Assembly: GCA_043228905.1 (NCBI GenBank)
Contig: JBHGNT010000005.1
Span: 11,160,001 to 11,224,000 of the forward strand
DNA: 64,000 bases
Source: Azolla caroliniana
Lineage: Eukaryota; Polypodiophyta
Reading direction: 5' to 3'
The translations under genes were made by a program, and so were the position numbers. This document shows, piece by piece, positions 42,885 through 54,076 of the stretch; within the stretch, counting starts at the first letter, position 1; every line of letters starts with the position of its first letter. The notes beneath the pieces were generated by a model. The model was not told where the DNA came from, did not search any database, and was given only the letters and a program-made list of their open reading frames with translations.

Positions 42885-43547
42885 TATTTATAATACACCA
42901 TTGGCAATGTCTACAAAGCGCCTATAAATAGCTAAGATCTTGTTTGTCAGTGGAACTTCTCTACATATGTGATCTGCATACTGAGCTCGGTATGGTGTGC
43001 ACAACCATGTAGTTAGTTGGCAGCTCAATGTTTTCACCAAGTAGTTATTAGGCATTTCGTCAGGTACAATGAGACAGAATCTGCGAATGTTGTAGTAATG
43101 CCGGAAATGTTAAGTATCCACAATTAACGTATTATTGGCATTATATTCGGGCTAGGTAATGCCAAAAACCAGAAAGTCTTTTGAATCTTGCAATATCCTG
43201 TTGTTCACATCTTTCTCGTGTCCACTGACCCTTGAAGTGTTGTCGCCAATTTGGGAAGAAACTTTTGACGTGAGATGTGCGGAATATTACTCAGCCACAA
43301 CCAAGTCTCAGATCGTGTCGTTTCGAATCAAACACTGAGAATGGGAATGGAGGTGAATACACGTACACATAGACAATATGAGAGACGGTACACAATATGT
43401 TTACGTGGAAAACACTAAACGGGAAAAACCACGGGAGCCCACAGACTCCAAACTATCACTATGTAAAGATTATTGTGATAAGTCACAGAGGCAACGACCT
43501 CGTGCTCTCAATCTTCGCCAAGAGGCGGTTACAACAGAGACTGTTCA

Positions 43548-43589
<42 letters not shown>

Positions 43590-45240
43590 CGCTCTGTACA
43601 ACAGTTGCACCAATAACTCTATACAATAATGACAACACAATGATACACACACCTTAACTCTGTTTGCCCTAGGTGATATTTATACTAATATGACTTTCAG
43701 GCTATTTACAAATATAGCCACAATGGGCTAACAGAAACATATTTACATATATGTCCCTTCATCTAGTGAGAGGTTCTCATCGGGCCTACGTCATCCGGTT
43801 CTCACCGGGTCTTTCGTTTCCGGGTACTCATATCCCATCCGGAGGGACCGAAATCCTAACAACTTTCTACACACTTCCACACATCTGAACTTGGTTTTTC
43901 ACTCCAAATAAACAAATCAAAGTATTGCACAACCCACTCTAGAAATTGATTTGCATCCCTCCCTGGTATCATATATCGCACACTCATTAGGACTTTATCA
44001 AGCTCCAAGATCAAGGCTCTTCTTTCGTCTTCTAATGGTTTAGGTTTCCATTCCTATAACTGAGCCTCTGTTACACCAATTACTGGTAGTACACAATCAA
44101 TTTCAATCAACTCAAGTTTTGTCGGCACAATTGGTGTCCTTTTCCTTTTCAAACCCTTGGTCGACTGTGTCTTTGGGTCTGGCTTCACCTTGTTTTGCTC
44201 TTGAGCAGTCATTGGGCCTGACTTCACACTGTTTTGCTCTTGTATAGTCGATCATGTCATCAGTCATGGCATTACCTCTATGCATGTAGATACTTCTCTA
44301 GTCGATATCAGCCCACTGGTATCACATGTTGCATATACCTACAAAATCAGATCATTTGTGCAACATGCTTGATCTTCTTGCGTGACCAAATCAGTTGTGT
44401 TAGTTGCTACATCAACTTTCAAGATGGGGCCCTCTAAACACGCAACAACATCAACAGTTTCCACACTGCCATCGGCCTGAATCTTATTTCTGATTGTTGT
44501 CACTGCCAAAGTGACTTTGCTCTCCATTGCAGCAACCAATGTTGCTTGCTCTCTCTAAATCAGACTTTGTTGCCTCTCTCATAGGCTTCATGGACAATTT
44601 TTAGCATATAGCTAATTAATGTCTCACCTTTATCATCGACATTGGATTTCATGTGTTACGGCGTGGTGTATACTTGCGGGGTTGTTGGGAGTCAACAATT
44701 GCATCATCAATTGCCATGCTCTAGAATCTTGCCATTTTTTGTTGCAAGCTCCCCGTCTTTTGGGATTGTTCTACCGATGCCTCACCATAAATAGCCCAAG
44801 CTACCCTGTACTTTTCAGGGTTTGTTGCTTCCTTCGTTGTTTTGCAATAGTCGTATGCAAAAGCTCTCGCGAATGCGCCAAACAACTCGTTGTTGACTAG
44901 GATTTCGTGATGTACTTTCTGGTGGAGCCTCGTGCAGTCATCATACAACTCTAATCGTACATGCTTGAGCTTCACCTTGCCTTTCACTCTGGCACATTAT
45001 AAACTGACAACCAGTCTGCATCACTAATCAATTTATCTGTTAGAACAGCAAGGTCAATACTCTCTAGCGACCGACCATATATGTTGTTAGCGTCCTCTTT
45101 TGTCTTGCAAAACTTTGCAAAGTTCAACACTCTAGGATACGGAGGGACGAGCCACTTGAAATAAAAAATCAATACATGTTACCTCTGCTCTACTAGGACA
45201 TGTGTATTTAGTACCATGATTGGTAGGGAAGAATCCAAAA
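42885..45240 (-). pseudogene. Unrecognised gene C, split by a solo LTR
   Basis: Minus strand from ~45175: FKWLVPPYPRVLNFAKFCKT, DLAVLTDKLISDADWLSVYN, then VKLKHVRLELYDDCTRLHQK, NNELFGAFARAFAYDYCKTT and RVAWAIYGEASVEQSQ. Further on are a Lys-rich linker (GLKRKRTPIVPTKLELI), ALILELDKVLMSVRYMIPGR, QFLEWVVQYFDLFIWSEKPS, and beyond the LTR FPNWRQHFKGQWTRE, ILQDSKDFLVFGIT, HFRHYYNIRRFCLIVPDEMP and YRAQYADHICREVPL. No family recognised; a bipartite-looking basic stretch hints at nuclear location. Several stops. It lies head-on to gene X. Confidence 0.5.
43266..43861 (-). mobile_element. Solo LTR of C3-like Copia family, in gene C
   Basis: 596 bp, TG...CA, with perfect 5-bp duplications ACTTT (43261-43265 and 43862-43866). 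Shares 'cacagaggcaacgacctcgtgctc', the CT microsatellite (43549-43584) and the 'ggagggacc' end with the LTR at 29529. Removing it rejoins gene C (KCVES-FFPNWRQ). Confidence 0.9.
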
Positions 45241-46195
45241 TAAAAAATCAGCCACATTCACCCAAATCCTAAATTAAATTCGAGGGAAGTTTGTAGACAC
45301 AACCATTGAAATCAGAAATGTGAATTGGTGCAAAATTCCACTAGTAATCAAAAATCAACCGCTTAAGGAAATCAAAAACCCTAATCAAAAACCTTAATCA
45401 AAAACCCTAATAAGAAACCGTAATCAAAAATCAACTGCTTCAAGAAATCAGGAACCCTAATTAGAAATCAACAGTTTAGGGAAATCAGGAACCCTAATCT
45501 GAAATATGTATGAAATAAACCCTAATCAAATTTTTTGTCAATAAAAAACACATCTACTGCTACACCCTGATCTTCGAGACATCCTTGTTTGGAACTCCAA
45601 TGACTTCACCCTAATCATTTTTTATAAAAGATGAACAGGCAACAAAGTTACAATTATCAAAAAGGATTTTATTTTTTTTTAATGTGTAACTAATACATAC
45701 CTGGACGAGATTCGAACTGGTGTTGTGTTGTAGCTCTGAAGGTGTAATGTCAATATCAGAGTTTTTGTTCAGCTACGGGAGCTTCATCTGTGTTAATGCT
45801 CAGAGTACTCCATCTATTTGGATTTCGAACTCAAACTCAGGATTAACAAGAATTTGGTGACATTCAAGTCGAGTTTAGATGAGGGCACTGTTCCCCAAGT
45901 TCCACTACGTTAGAAATGAAAGTTCAAATTTTTGAGTATTCTCATAAATTAAATGACATGTATTTAAATGACATATATTTAACTAATAAAGCATAAAATT
46001 TCGTAAATGATCCTTATGATTTTCCCACAAAAAACTAGCTAAACAAATAGCTAAATAGCTATGGCCATATTACCACCTAATTAGCTATAATAGTGTTTCC
46101 ACTCACATGCTTTTACCCTAAACCTAATAGTCCATGCCATGAGAATATATGTAATGTCTTGAGCCAATTAGAGGATGTACTAAACGAGTAAGTCT
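45241..46195. other. Spacer with short repeats
   Basis: 45360-45530 contains repeated 'aatcaaaaaccctaat' and 'aaatcaggaaccctaat' units. 45700-45790 has a tRNA-like 'gattcgaactggtg...' trace but no complete cloverleaf. 45900-46140 is AT-rich ('aaatgacatatatttaa', 'agctaaatagcta'). No gene seen. Confidence 0.35.
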
Positions 46196-47691
46196 GGCCA
46201 AAATAGGAGCCATTTGTTGGACCATCCTAGATATGTCGAGTCAGGTCCTAGTTGTGGTTCCATTTCATCAAATCAAGTTAGTAGAGTTTTTTATGCACAA
46301 GTTGAGCTTAGCACATCTACATGTCGTCAAGTCCTAGCATTTGCCCTCCTAGATTCCGGAGCCAACTCTTGTTTCATGGATGGTGAGTTTGCATTGACAT
46401 AAAACATCCTCTTGAACAAGATCCCAAAACCAGTAGTTGTAGGAGTCATTGATGGCTACCCTATAGCATCAAGTGATATAGTTGAAGAGTCCGAACCAAT
46501 TCATGTAATTCTTGGTGTTTTGGCAAGAATAATCTCTTTCAACATTATTCATAGTCCAAAACACCCATTAAATCTAGGTCTTCCTTGGTTTAAACTACAT
46601 AACCCGAAGATTGATTAGATGGAAAGAACAATTGAGTCCTAGAACAAAAACACAAAACTCCCATGCCTCAAATCTCTGACATTAGATATTGGATCCCATA
46701 AGATATCAACCATTTCTCTACATTGGTTACGCGAGGAAGGAAGGAGGACATGTTTGTATTCGTAATGTTAGCAACTCCATTATCCAACCCACAGAAGCGG
46801 GACATCCAACTACCAGGGAAATACAAAGAGTTCTCCGATGTCTTCGATAAGGTGAAGGCCAATACATTACTAGAGCATCAGCCATACGACTACCCTATTG
46901 ATTTAGAGCTAGGGAAAGAGCCTCCATGGGGACCGATGTATAACCTTTTGCCCATGGAGTTAGAGGTTCTTCGAGAATATATTGATGAGAACCTGACAAA
47001 TGGATTATCCAACATTCAAGATCTCCTGCTAGTGCACCCATCTTTTTCGTTAAGAAGAAAGATGGTTCGCTTCGTATGGTCGTGGATTATCAGGGCTTGA
47101 GTAAAGTGACTATTCGAAACCGATATGCTCTACCATTGATATCAAGCCTTCAAGAATGCCTCAGTGGAGCAAAATATTTGAGGTCCTACACCCTTGTTAG
47201 AATTCGTCTTGGGGATGAATGGAAGATTGCCTTCCACACTTGCCATGGCCATTTCGACTACGTTTCAAGTGGGAGATCGAGTATGGCTCTTACAAGGTAG
47301 CATTAAAACCACCAGACCTTGTTGCAAATCGGATTATCAACGTTTTGGCCCATATGTGATACCTGGTAAGATCAATGATGTGGCATTTCGCCTTGATCTT
47401 CCTCCTCATATGCGTCTTCACCTGGTCTTCCATGTTTCACTTTTGGATCCCTACTCAACCAGCTCTATTCCGGGTCGTCTTACATCTCCCCCACCTCTAG
47501 TCGAAGTTTCTGATTGCTCTCAATATGAAGTTTTTGCTATTCTCGACTCCAAGATCGTCCGCAATAAACTATATTATTTTCTTGATTGGTTAGGTTATAC
47601 ACCTAATGATCGAACATGGGAGCCTCTTGAGAATCTTGCTAATGCCTCTGACATGGTTGCTGCATTTTACAACAAATATCCCCATAAGTGA
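46196..47691 (+). pseudogene. Chromovirus copy 2, internal deletion derivative
   Basis: Sister of the element at 14.5-18.6 kb. Protease keeps LDSGANSCFMDGEFA (46350-46390), then VVVGVIDGYPIASSD and LGLPWFKLHNPKID. The RT start KYKEFSDVFDKVKANTL...GKEPPWGPMYNL (46810-46950) continues to [17 protein letters not shown] and HTCHGHFDY. At ~47262 it jumps to [20 protein letters not shown] and the chromodomain YEVFAILDSKIVRNKLYYFL...WLGYTPNDRTWEPLENL. About 2.0 kb (catalytic RT, RNase H, integrase) present in copy 1 is deleted. Other stops and frameshifts present; it ends at 47691. Confidence 0.85.
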
Positions 47692-47746
47692 AGTTCGAAA
47701 TCTTGTCTTCTGACTCATGGAACTCGTCGTCCAAAAGGGAGGATAA

Positions 47747-47880
47747 TGTCATGAAGACATACATTTTGGCTTACAACATGTTCGCGTTCAAAAGTGGAAG
47801 GATCGCGCACAATTGGAAGGATAGGGAATATTCCGTTAGATTTTAGGGTTTTATAAACCATCTCACAAAAAACGTGATAC
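47747..47880 (+). repeat. Start of chromovirus copy 2 3' LTR
   Basis: TGTCATGAAGACATAC follows the polypurine tract AAAAGGGAGGATAA. Parts match 60110-60151 and 28920-28960. After ~47880 the sequence changes to AT-rich DNA leading to the gene A relic. Confidence 0.6.
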
Positions 47881-48129
47881 CTGTATCACATGTGCTCAAA
47901 GACTCAATGGAAAATCTTAAAATATCACCATGTCATAAAATTGAAAATTCACAAAATTAGGCAAATGTAAGAATTTTACACCATGTTTTTTATCGTAAAA
48001 ATAACAACTCATGTTTTTTATAACAAACAATATTCACAATGAGCAATTGATTTAACAACAATTAAGCTTTATATCATTTGAGTTCTTACAAGCTTATATT
48101 GTTAACCTTTCATGCCAAAAAATACAATC

Positions 48130-48655
48130 AAGAGTTATTCCTCGCATAAGAATCACTACTATAGAGCCTAGTATACAATGGTGATTCATCCTCGTCATCG
48201 TCAGATGTACCAATCAAAGCATTGTCCTCATCTAAAAGCAAATGTTGTGACTCGAAATCATGTGTAAAAGATCTGGTTCACCTTCGATCTAAGAAGCCTT
48301 GTAGACTTGGCAATTTCTCTTTTATTATGTCTATTGTTAGTGTAAAGTCATACACAATGATATCCACATCTTGCATGTCAAGGTTCGATGTGTTATGAAT
48401 ATTTCTTTTCCACTTTCTATTTCCTCTTCATGTTAGGCATTCCATCATCTGTTACAGTATACTTGCTTGTAAATGCATTCTTGCTTTTAGTGTTGTACCA
48501 ATGCACCTTTGTCGACTTTATCTGATTTTGGTTTTCATGGCCCATGTTATTATCATTGGCAGGTGTGGCAATTAACATCCCAACCTTTATTTCTTGCGTG
48601 TTTCCTTGCCAACGGGCTTCTGTTGCTTTTGTCATCCTTGGTCCCACATACATGT
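48130..48655 (-). pseudogene. Second copy of transposon gene A tail
   Basis: Minus strand: YNTKSKNAFTSKYTVTDDGM, then a frame change, NTSNLDMQDVDIIVYDFTLT, IDIIKEKLPSLQGFLDRR, TGA, THDFESQHLLLDEDNALIGT, SDDDEDES and a stop at ~48167. It aligns with 24510-24880 over the VYD..LT, IKE.L and L.LD..NAL segments. Product unknown; acidic C-terminus. 47880-48130 and 48655-48734 show no other gene. Confidence 0.55.
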
Positions 48656-48734
48656 CTCTCTATTGTGGATGGAGCAAGTTGTCAAGATCCACATTTGTTG
48701 CACGAGGTGAAGTTTGAGAATTAGGCGTGTGTTG

Positions 48735-49222
48735 TGTTGGGAATTCGATCCCTCCGGATGAGAATCAGACGAGCTGAAGGAAGGAACCGGACCGGACGGA
48801 TCTGGAAGATATTCGGATGAATCCGGTGTAAACCGGATCTAGGGACATATCTGTAAATATGTTTCTAGAGGGCCTGTCATGGCCATATTTGTAAATAGTC
48901 CTAAAGTCATATAAATATAAATATGACTTAGGGCAACCACTTATGGTGTGGTCATTAGAGTTGTATAGAATGATATATATAGAAAGCTTTTTTGTTGTAA
49001 CCGTTGGTTGGCAAAGACATAGAGCTCGAAGTCGTTGCCTCCAAGTCTCGCTTTGTATCATCTTCTTATAGTGATAGTTGGAGTTTGTGGGCTCCCGTGG
49101 TTTTGACCTATTAAGGTTTTCCACGTAAACATCTGGTGTAAGTGCATTAATCTCATTTCTATTTCCTGCTTTCTTCCATTGAGTGTTTCAGACTCAGTTG
49201 TGGCTGACCGCTATTCCACACA
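48735..49222 (+). repeat. 5' LTR of the 48.7 kb Copia element
   Basis: Starts TGTTGGGAATTCG, ends ...TTCCACACA at 49222, then AAC and the primer site. Contains 'tagtcctaaagtcatataaatataa' near 48897, a likely TATA region, and the 'gtcgttgcctccaagtctcg' stretch shared by the family. Confidence 0.8.
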
Positions 49223-49225
49223 AAC

Positions 49226-49237
49226 TGGTATCAGAGC
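49226..49237 (+). other. Primer binding site (initiator tRNA-Met type)
   Basis: TGGTATCAGAGC, three bases after the LTR. Confidence 0.9.
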
Positions 49238-49268
49238 GAGGTTGTGAACTTTAAACTAAGAAAGAAAA

Positions 49269-50330
49269 ATGGAAGAGTCATTCGGAAACATGTTGAAGCT
49301 CACCGGCTCCAACTATCTAGTGTGGAAGTCGAAGATGAGGGATATGCTCATCGTCAAAGATCTCTGGCTGCCGGTATAGTTCAGGGACAAGAAACCAGAC
49401 AAGATTGATGCCATGGCATGGGAGGTGATGCATATGACGACAACTGCATGCATCTGGTGCTTCATGGACATGAGCCTGTACAACAACTTCAATGACGAGA
49501 GCAAGGCCCATGTGCTCTGGGAGAAAATTAGCACCATGTTGGACAGTAAAAACGTCGTAAATAGGGTTTCGGTATTTCGAAAATTAGTGAGACTCCGGCA
49601 CCAAGACGGATCTAGCATGGCAGAGCACATGAATGCATTCCAGGGGCTCATAAATCAAACAACCTCATTGGAAGTACCTCTAGCCGACAAGGTACTTGCG
49701 TTGCTCCTACTCGGTTCCCTCCCGGATAGTTGGGAGATGTTAGTTGTCACTTTGGGCAACGCCGGGGTGGAAGGACAGCATTTGTCCCTAGCAAGAGTAA
49801 AATCGAGCTTGCTAGATGAAGAAGCTCTCCAGAAGGATCGGGAGTCCGGAACTGATCCGAAGGCCTTGGTTACGAAAGACGACCATAATCGGGAAAGAGG
49901 CAAGAATCGGAGTCCCCAAAACTGGGACAAATTGTGAGTGAGGTTGAAGTCAAGGGGGAGGCCCCCTTGCTTTTATTGCGGAAAACCGGAGCACTTCCAG
50001 AAGAACTACCGACACTTCCGAAAAGGCAAAGGGGAAGCCGACATTCCAGAACCGAAGAAGATTTCTGAAAGGAGAGGAACGTCAGCGATCGCGATGAGTG
50101 AGGAAGAACTGTTGCTAATCATCGAGGAGAGTGAGTTGCATCTTGTCAATGATGAGACAACATGGGTGGTCGAGTCCGGAACGTTGTTCCATCTGACCCC
50201 TGACCGCAAATGTGTCTCATTGTACAGAACCGGAGATCATGGTTCTGTCCAAATGGGAAATGAAGGTGCATGCCGAATTATCGGCATAGGAGACGTGTGG
50301 ATGTCTGACACGTTCAAGAGGTTTGGTTGA
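49269..50330 (+). pseudogene. Copia gag and protease, inactivated
   Basis: Starts MEESFGNMLKLTGSNYLVW. TAG at 49378-49380 replaces the Gln of LPVQF in the sister copy, and a TGA follows QNWDKL. Zinc knuckle CFYCGKPEHFQKNY has lost its last Cys (Tyr), and the protease reads VVESGTLFHL where D-S-G-A-S is expected, so the catalytic Asp is Glu. Both motifs are intact in the element at 29.5-34.5 kb. The frame is lost near 50310 with a small deletion relative to that copy. Confidence 0.9.
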
Positions 50331-50339
50331 ACCTGATAT

Positions 50340-51776
50340 CATCCGATCAGCTAGATGATGAAGGCTACACGGGTAGCATCCGGAACGGAGTCATGAAGTT
50401 TTGCAAAGGGAGCTTGATCGTGGCCTGAGCCCGGAAGATCAACAAATTGTACCTGATGCATGCCCGGATATGCTAGGAAGAAGTGAATGTGGCATCCGAC
50501 AATGCCGGTGAGTTGTGGCAAAAGAGGTTGTGTCACATGAGCCAAAAAGGGATGAGAAGACTTGCCGAAGATAACCTCATTCCGGAGGTGAAAGACGTGC
50601 ATCTTGAGAAGTGCACCGATTGCTTGGCCGGCAAGCAAAACCGAACTTCTTTCCGGACAAGATCACTGATGAGATGGAATGCCCCACTGGAACTTATGCA
50701 TACCGATGTATGCCAAGTGGACACGAAGTCACATTCCGGATCGCAGTACTTCATGACATTCATTGATGACCACAACCGGAAGCTATGGGTCTTGCCACTG
50801 AAGACGAAGGACCAGGTATTATCCGTCTTCAAGGAATTCCACACCAAATTGGAAATGGAAACCGGTTAGAAGTTGAAGGCGGTTCGAGCGGACAATGGAG
50901 GAGAATACTGGGGGTAGTTCGAGGAGCACTACCGGTCGAAGGGAATCCGGCTCGAATTCACCGTGCCGAAGACACCGGAGTTGAACGGATTGGCCGAAAG
51001 GATGAACTGGACCATAATGGAGATAGTCCGGAGCATGCTAGCACATGCAAAGTTACCCAAGAACTTTTGGGCTGAGGCGCTGATGACAACGACCTATGTG
51101 ATAAATAGATCACCCTCAACGCCCTTGGAAGGAGACTCACCGCAGAAAGTATGGACCGGTAAAGATGTGTCTTACCGTCGTCTGAAGGTGTTTGGTTGTC
51201 TCGGTTACGTGCATGTTGCAAAGGACAAGAGAGAAACGTTGGATCCGAAGTCTAGACCATGCATATTCCTTGGATATGGCGATGATGAGTTTGGATACTA
51301 AGTGTGGGACTTGGTTGACAAGAAGGTATTTCGGACTCGAGAGATAGTTTTCATGGAAGACAAGAGTATTGTTGATTGGGAGTCGAAGAAGAAGATACCA
51401 GACTCCGGATCGACCGATGGGACCCATCCGGTCGGAAGCCGGATAACACTCGAAGAACCAGCAAGAGTCAGACAAGAGACTGAACTGATCGAAGAAGTAG
51501 AATTGGACATTGGAGCCAAACAAGACCCTGAATCAGATTCAGTTGAAGAACAAACGGTGGAACTAGTATATATGAACCAACGAAGAAGATATCCTTTGAG
51601 GGAGAGAAGAGACCCCCAAAGATTCCCAGATGTAGAGCATGTGTTGCTAACCGACGAGGGGGAGCCGGAGCGCTTCGAAGAAGCAAAGAAAGAAACCCAC
51701 AACCGCAAATGGTTAAGTGCTATGCAGGATGAGATGGATTCCCTACATGAGAACCACACATATGAATTGACGATGT
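50340..51776 (+). pseudogene. Copia integrase and linker to RT
   Basis: LWQKRLCHMSQKGMRRLAED, CTDCLAGKQNRTSF, HTDVCQVDTKSHSGSQYFMT, then TAG after METG, ADNGGEY, ELNGLAERMNWTIMEIV, FGCLGYVHVAKDKRETLDPK, FLGYGDDEFGY then TAA, VWDLVDKKVFRTREIVFMED, and DWESKKKIPDSGS. Three integrase acids are readable. A Glu-rich linker and RRRYPLRERRDPQRFPD precede the truncated RT start. Confidence 0.9.
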
Positions 51777-51799
51777 TTTGAAAATCAGTCACTATGTGC

Positions 51800-51973
51800 G
51801 GATCGTGAGGCGGAACCACCGGAGTTATGGACGGAAAGGAAATACGGCTTACACGCACAACACAAGGAAGGCTTACACGAACAAGGCACGAGTATTCGAA
51901 CGTATTTGTGAAAAGGAGAGGTGCATGGGCAAGCCCGAATCAACCCCTAGTCACAAGGTGAACGAAGGCACGT
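51800..51973. repeat. ~104 bp satellite, left flank of a nested LTR element
   Basis: Contains 'tttgtgaaaaggagaggtgcatgggcaagcccgaa' (about 51905-51940), the conserved core of the monomers at 54806-55400, plus 'aaggcttacac' repeats. It ends at ACGT (51970-51973), the target duplication of the LTR element. Confidence 0.75.
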
Positions 51974-52690
51974 TGTCGTGATGTTCTGTGTCCAATGGGA
52001 GAAATTGTGAAATAGTGTGGCTCCACACACATTATACACATGATTATAAATATGAAAATTAGCCTAGGGTGTGATGACATTCAAGTGCATATAGAAGGGT
52101 GCAAGCAAGATTTGAACCTTACACTTCTAAGATAGGAAGCAATTATCTTACCACTAAAGCTACTACTAAGTGCTTTAGATTTTGTATATTTCCTTCTCAT
52201 ATTTAGTATTCCATAGGAAACAAACATACAAAACCGTGTACACAAAACCATGGTTTTAGCCTATGGTTTTGTGCATGCCACAAGGAAAACCGTGTGCCCG
52301 AAAACCATGGGTTCAAGCCCATGGTTTTGTGCATGTTAGAAGGATAGATAAACCTATAAAAACCCTTGTAAGGCTTGTGTAATGGGGGGGGATCAATCGA
52401 TGGATGAATCAAAAAATCTATAAATCAATCTATTTATCAAATCGAAAATTAATAATAAGAAAACTTAGTTATCTTATTGGTGATGTGTATCTATCTATCT
52501 ATCTATCTTAAAAACTTCCTCAATTTTTGTTTCTCTCTCTCTCTCTCACTCTAATGACATTAGTGCATCACTTTAGCCGCCCATCGTCAATCCTCCATAA
52601 CCACTAGCGGATAAAGGCTTGGTGGTGCTTGTCCGCGCTTGTGACGCGCACATCTTGACGTTTGGCACGTGTGTCACGCGCCACGCGACA
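51974..52690 (+). repeat. Left LTR of the non-autonomous element
   Basis: 717 bp, TGTCGTGATG ... CGCGACA. Contains a 'ctat' run near 52490, a CT run and long inverted repeats around 'aaaaccatggttttagcctatggtttt' (52245-52330). Confidence 0.9.
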
Positions 52691-52729
52691 TCTATTTGGC
52701 AAACCCGACGTGAACAACACAAGGTGGTT

Positions 52730-53212
52730 ATGGGGGCATTACGAATGGAGGATGCGTTCTTGGCAACGTACAACTTAGAGGAGTCGATAAGAATACAAGG
52801 TGGTCCGAGGCTCGTGATGCTTCCATTGGTAAGGAACGCCATCGAAATGATGTTGCATGATGAAAAGGTTAGAGCGTTGGAGTATCTCAAGTTGGCAAGT
52901 CAAGTTGAAAGACTATATCAAGAAGTTCCAGATTTGTACGAAGCGGTTCTGACATCAAGTTTCAGGCCTCAACCTTTTCATAGTTTGCTCAACAGTGACG
53001 ACGATGAAGATGATCAAGATCGGCGTAGTTGTAGTTGTTGTGAACACAAGAGGAGGAATCAAGCTCTTCATGGTTGTGCTAATGAAAAAGCACTCAATGA
53101 AAGTCATGACGGTGAGAGTAGTTGGGATCAAGACTTTCATGGTTTAAAATCTTATGTTAAGTATGATAGGTTTAATGAGAACCACGAACAAGAGGATAAG
53201 AATGAGGTTTAA
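52730..53212 (+). CDS. Unknown protein of the non-autonomous element
   Basis: 160 codons from the first ATG after the LTR (MGALRMEDAFLATYNLEESI). The first half is helical-looking and Leu/Glu-rich (LVRNAIEMMLHDEKVRALEY, QVERLYQEVPDLYEAVL); the second half turns acidic and His/Cys-containing (DDDEDDQDRRSCSCCEHKRR). Not a recognised gag, though a structural role is possible by position. It ends at 53212, where the next frame takes over, so one frameshift may have split a longer protein. Confidence 0.5.
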   Translation: MGALRMEDAFLATYNLEESIRIQGGPRLVMLPLVRNAIEMMLHDEKVRALEYLKLASQVERLYQEVPDLYEAVLTSSFRPQPFHSLLNSDDDEDDQDRRSCSCCEHKRRNQALHGCANEKALNESHDGESSWDQDFHGLKSYVKYDRFNENHEQEDKNEV

Positions 53213-53219
53213 AAACCTT

Positions 53220-53978
53220 ACATTTAAACGTAATGATGATGATGATTTAGGGGTTGATGATAGTAAGGGAGAGTGTATTATTGATGGTAAGAGTGAGTGC
53301 CATAAGAAGAATGAGGGTTATGATGGTAAAACGTTATGCACTTTTTGTGGATATGGTTATGATAAGGGTAATGATGAGGGTGAGAGTGACGAAGAGGAAT
53401 TGTGTGTTTTAGGTTGCCTTGGTTTTCTTCAGGATAGATTTTATAAGAGTTTCACTAGATCAAATGGTGACATTCATGAGGACATCCATTATGAAAATAG
53501 AATAGGGATTTGTGATGATGAGGACATTCTACAAAAATATGTCCATGATGACGTGGGGTTACATAATGATTACAAGGGTATAAGTATGGAAAATCTAGAA
53601 AATATTATTTGGGATGAGTATCGTGATGATGTTGATGTTGTGAGTATGTGTGGGAAGGACAGGATTAAAGATGATAGTATTGAGGATAATCTACAAAATG
53701 TTAGGATGGTTTGGGATGTGTCTAATGATAATGTTGATGTTGTGAGCATGAGGAAAAGCAAGCATTAGATGAGAAAAGATGATCCGAGGAAGTTTGATGA
53801 CCAAGGAGATGGTCGAGATGAAGGTGGCACATGTACGATACATGAAGAGTTACGCTCAGGAGGAGCAAAAGGCGGTACGACAAGTGGTCATGGAAATGCG
53901 AAAGGCGATCGAATGATATGGTTGATCGGGTGGAAGGAATGCATGTACTCAAAATGGAGGACAAAGGACGACGCGTAA
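53220..53978 (+). pseudogene. Acidic reading frame downstream in the same element
   Basis: Continues in the next frame: FKRNDDDDLGVDDSKGE, CHKKNEGYDGKTLCTFCGYG (one C-x2-C pair), EDEEELCVLGC-like region, DDEDILQKYVHDDVGLHNDY and DVDVVSMRKSKH to a TAG at 53766-53768, then MRKDDPRKFDDQGDGRDEGG to 53978. Asp/Asn/Glu-rich with GATGAT-type codon repeats, so some of the openness may reflect base composition. No family recognised. Confidence 0.35.
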
Positions 53979-54059
53979 GGAAGGAGGAAATCAAAGACAA
54001 ACCACCTTTTGATTCTGCCACATCACTCTTTTCTTCTTGGCACATGCTGGAGGATGTGC

Positions 54060-54076
54060 GGTTTGGTGGGGGTGGA
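54060..54076 (+). other. Polypurine tract of the non-autonomous element
   Basis: GGTTTGGTGGGGGTGGA directly before TGTCGTGATG. The 13 bases before it repeat those before the tract at 13813. Confidence 0.75.

Larger units (their letters stand above)
48735..51776 (+). mobile_element. Copia C3 element, 5' LTR to start of RT
   Basis: Plus strand. 5' LTR 48735-49222, primer site, gag, protease, integrase. It is cut at ~51776 just after MQDEMDSLHENHTYEL, the point where RT begins in the sister element at 31772. RT, RNase H and 3' LTR are missing, replaced by satellite sequence. Confidence 0.85.

Noticed and set aside
43378-43657. Leu/Ser-repeat proteins from CT microsatellites (also 9099-9344, 19034-19285, 58308-58490)
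   Set aside because: Generated by dinucleotide runs within LTRs; no other coding signal.
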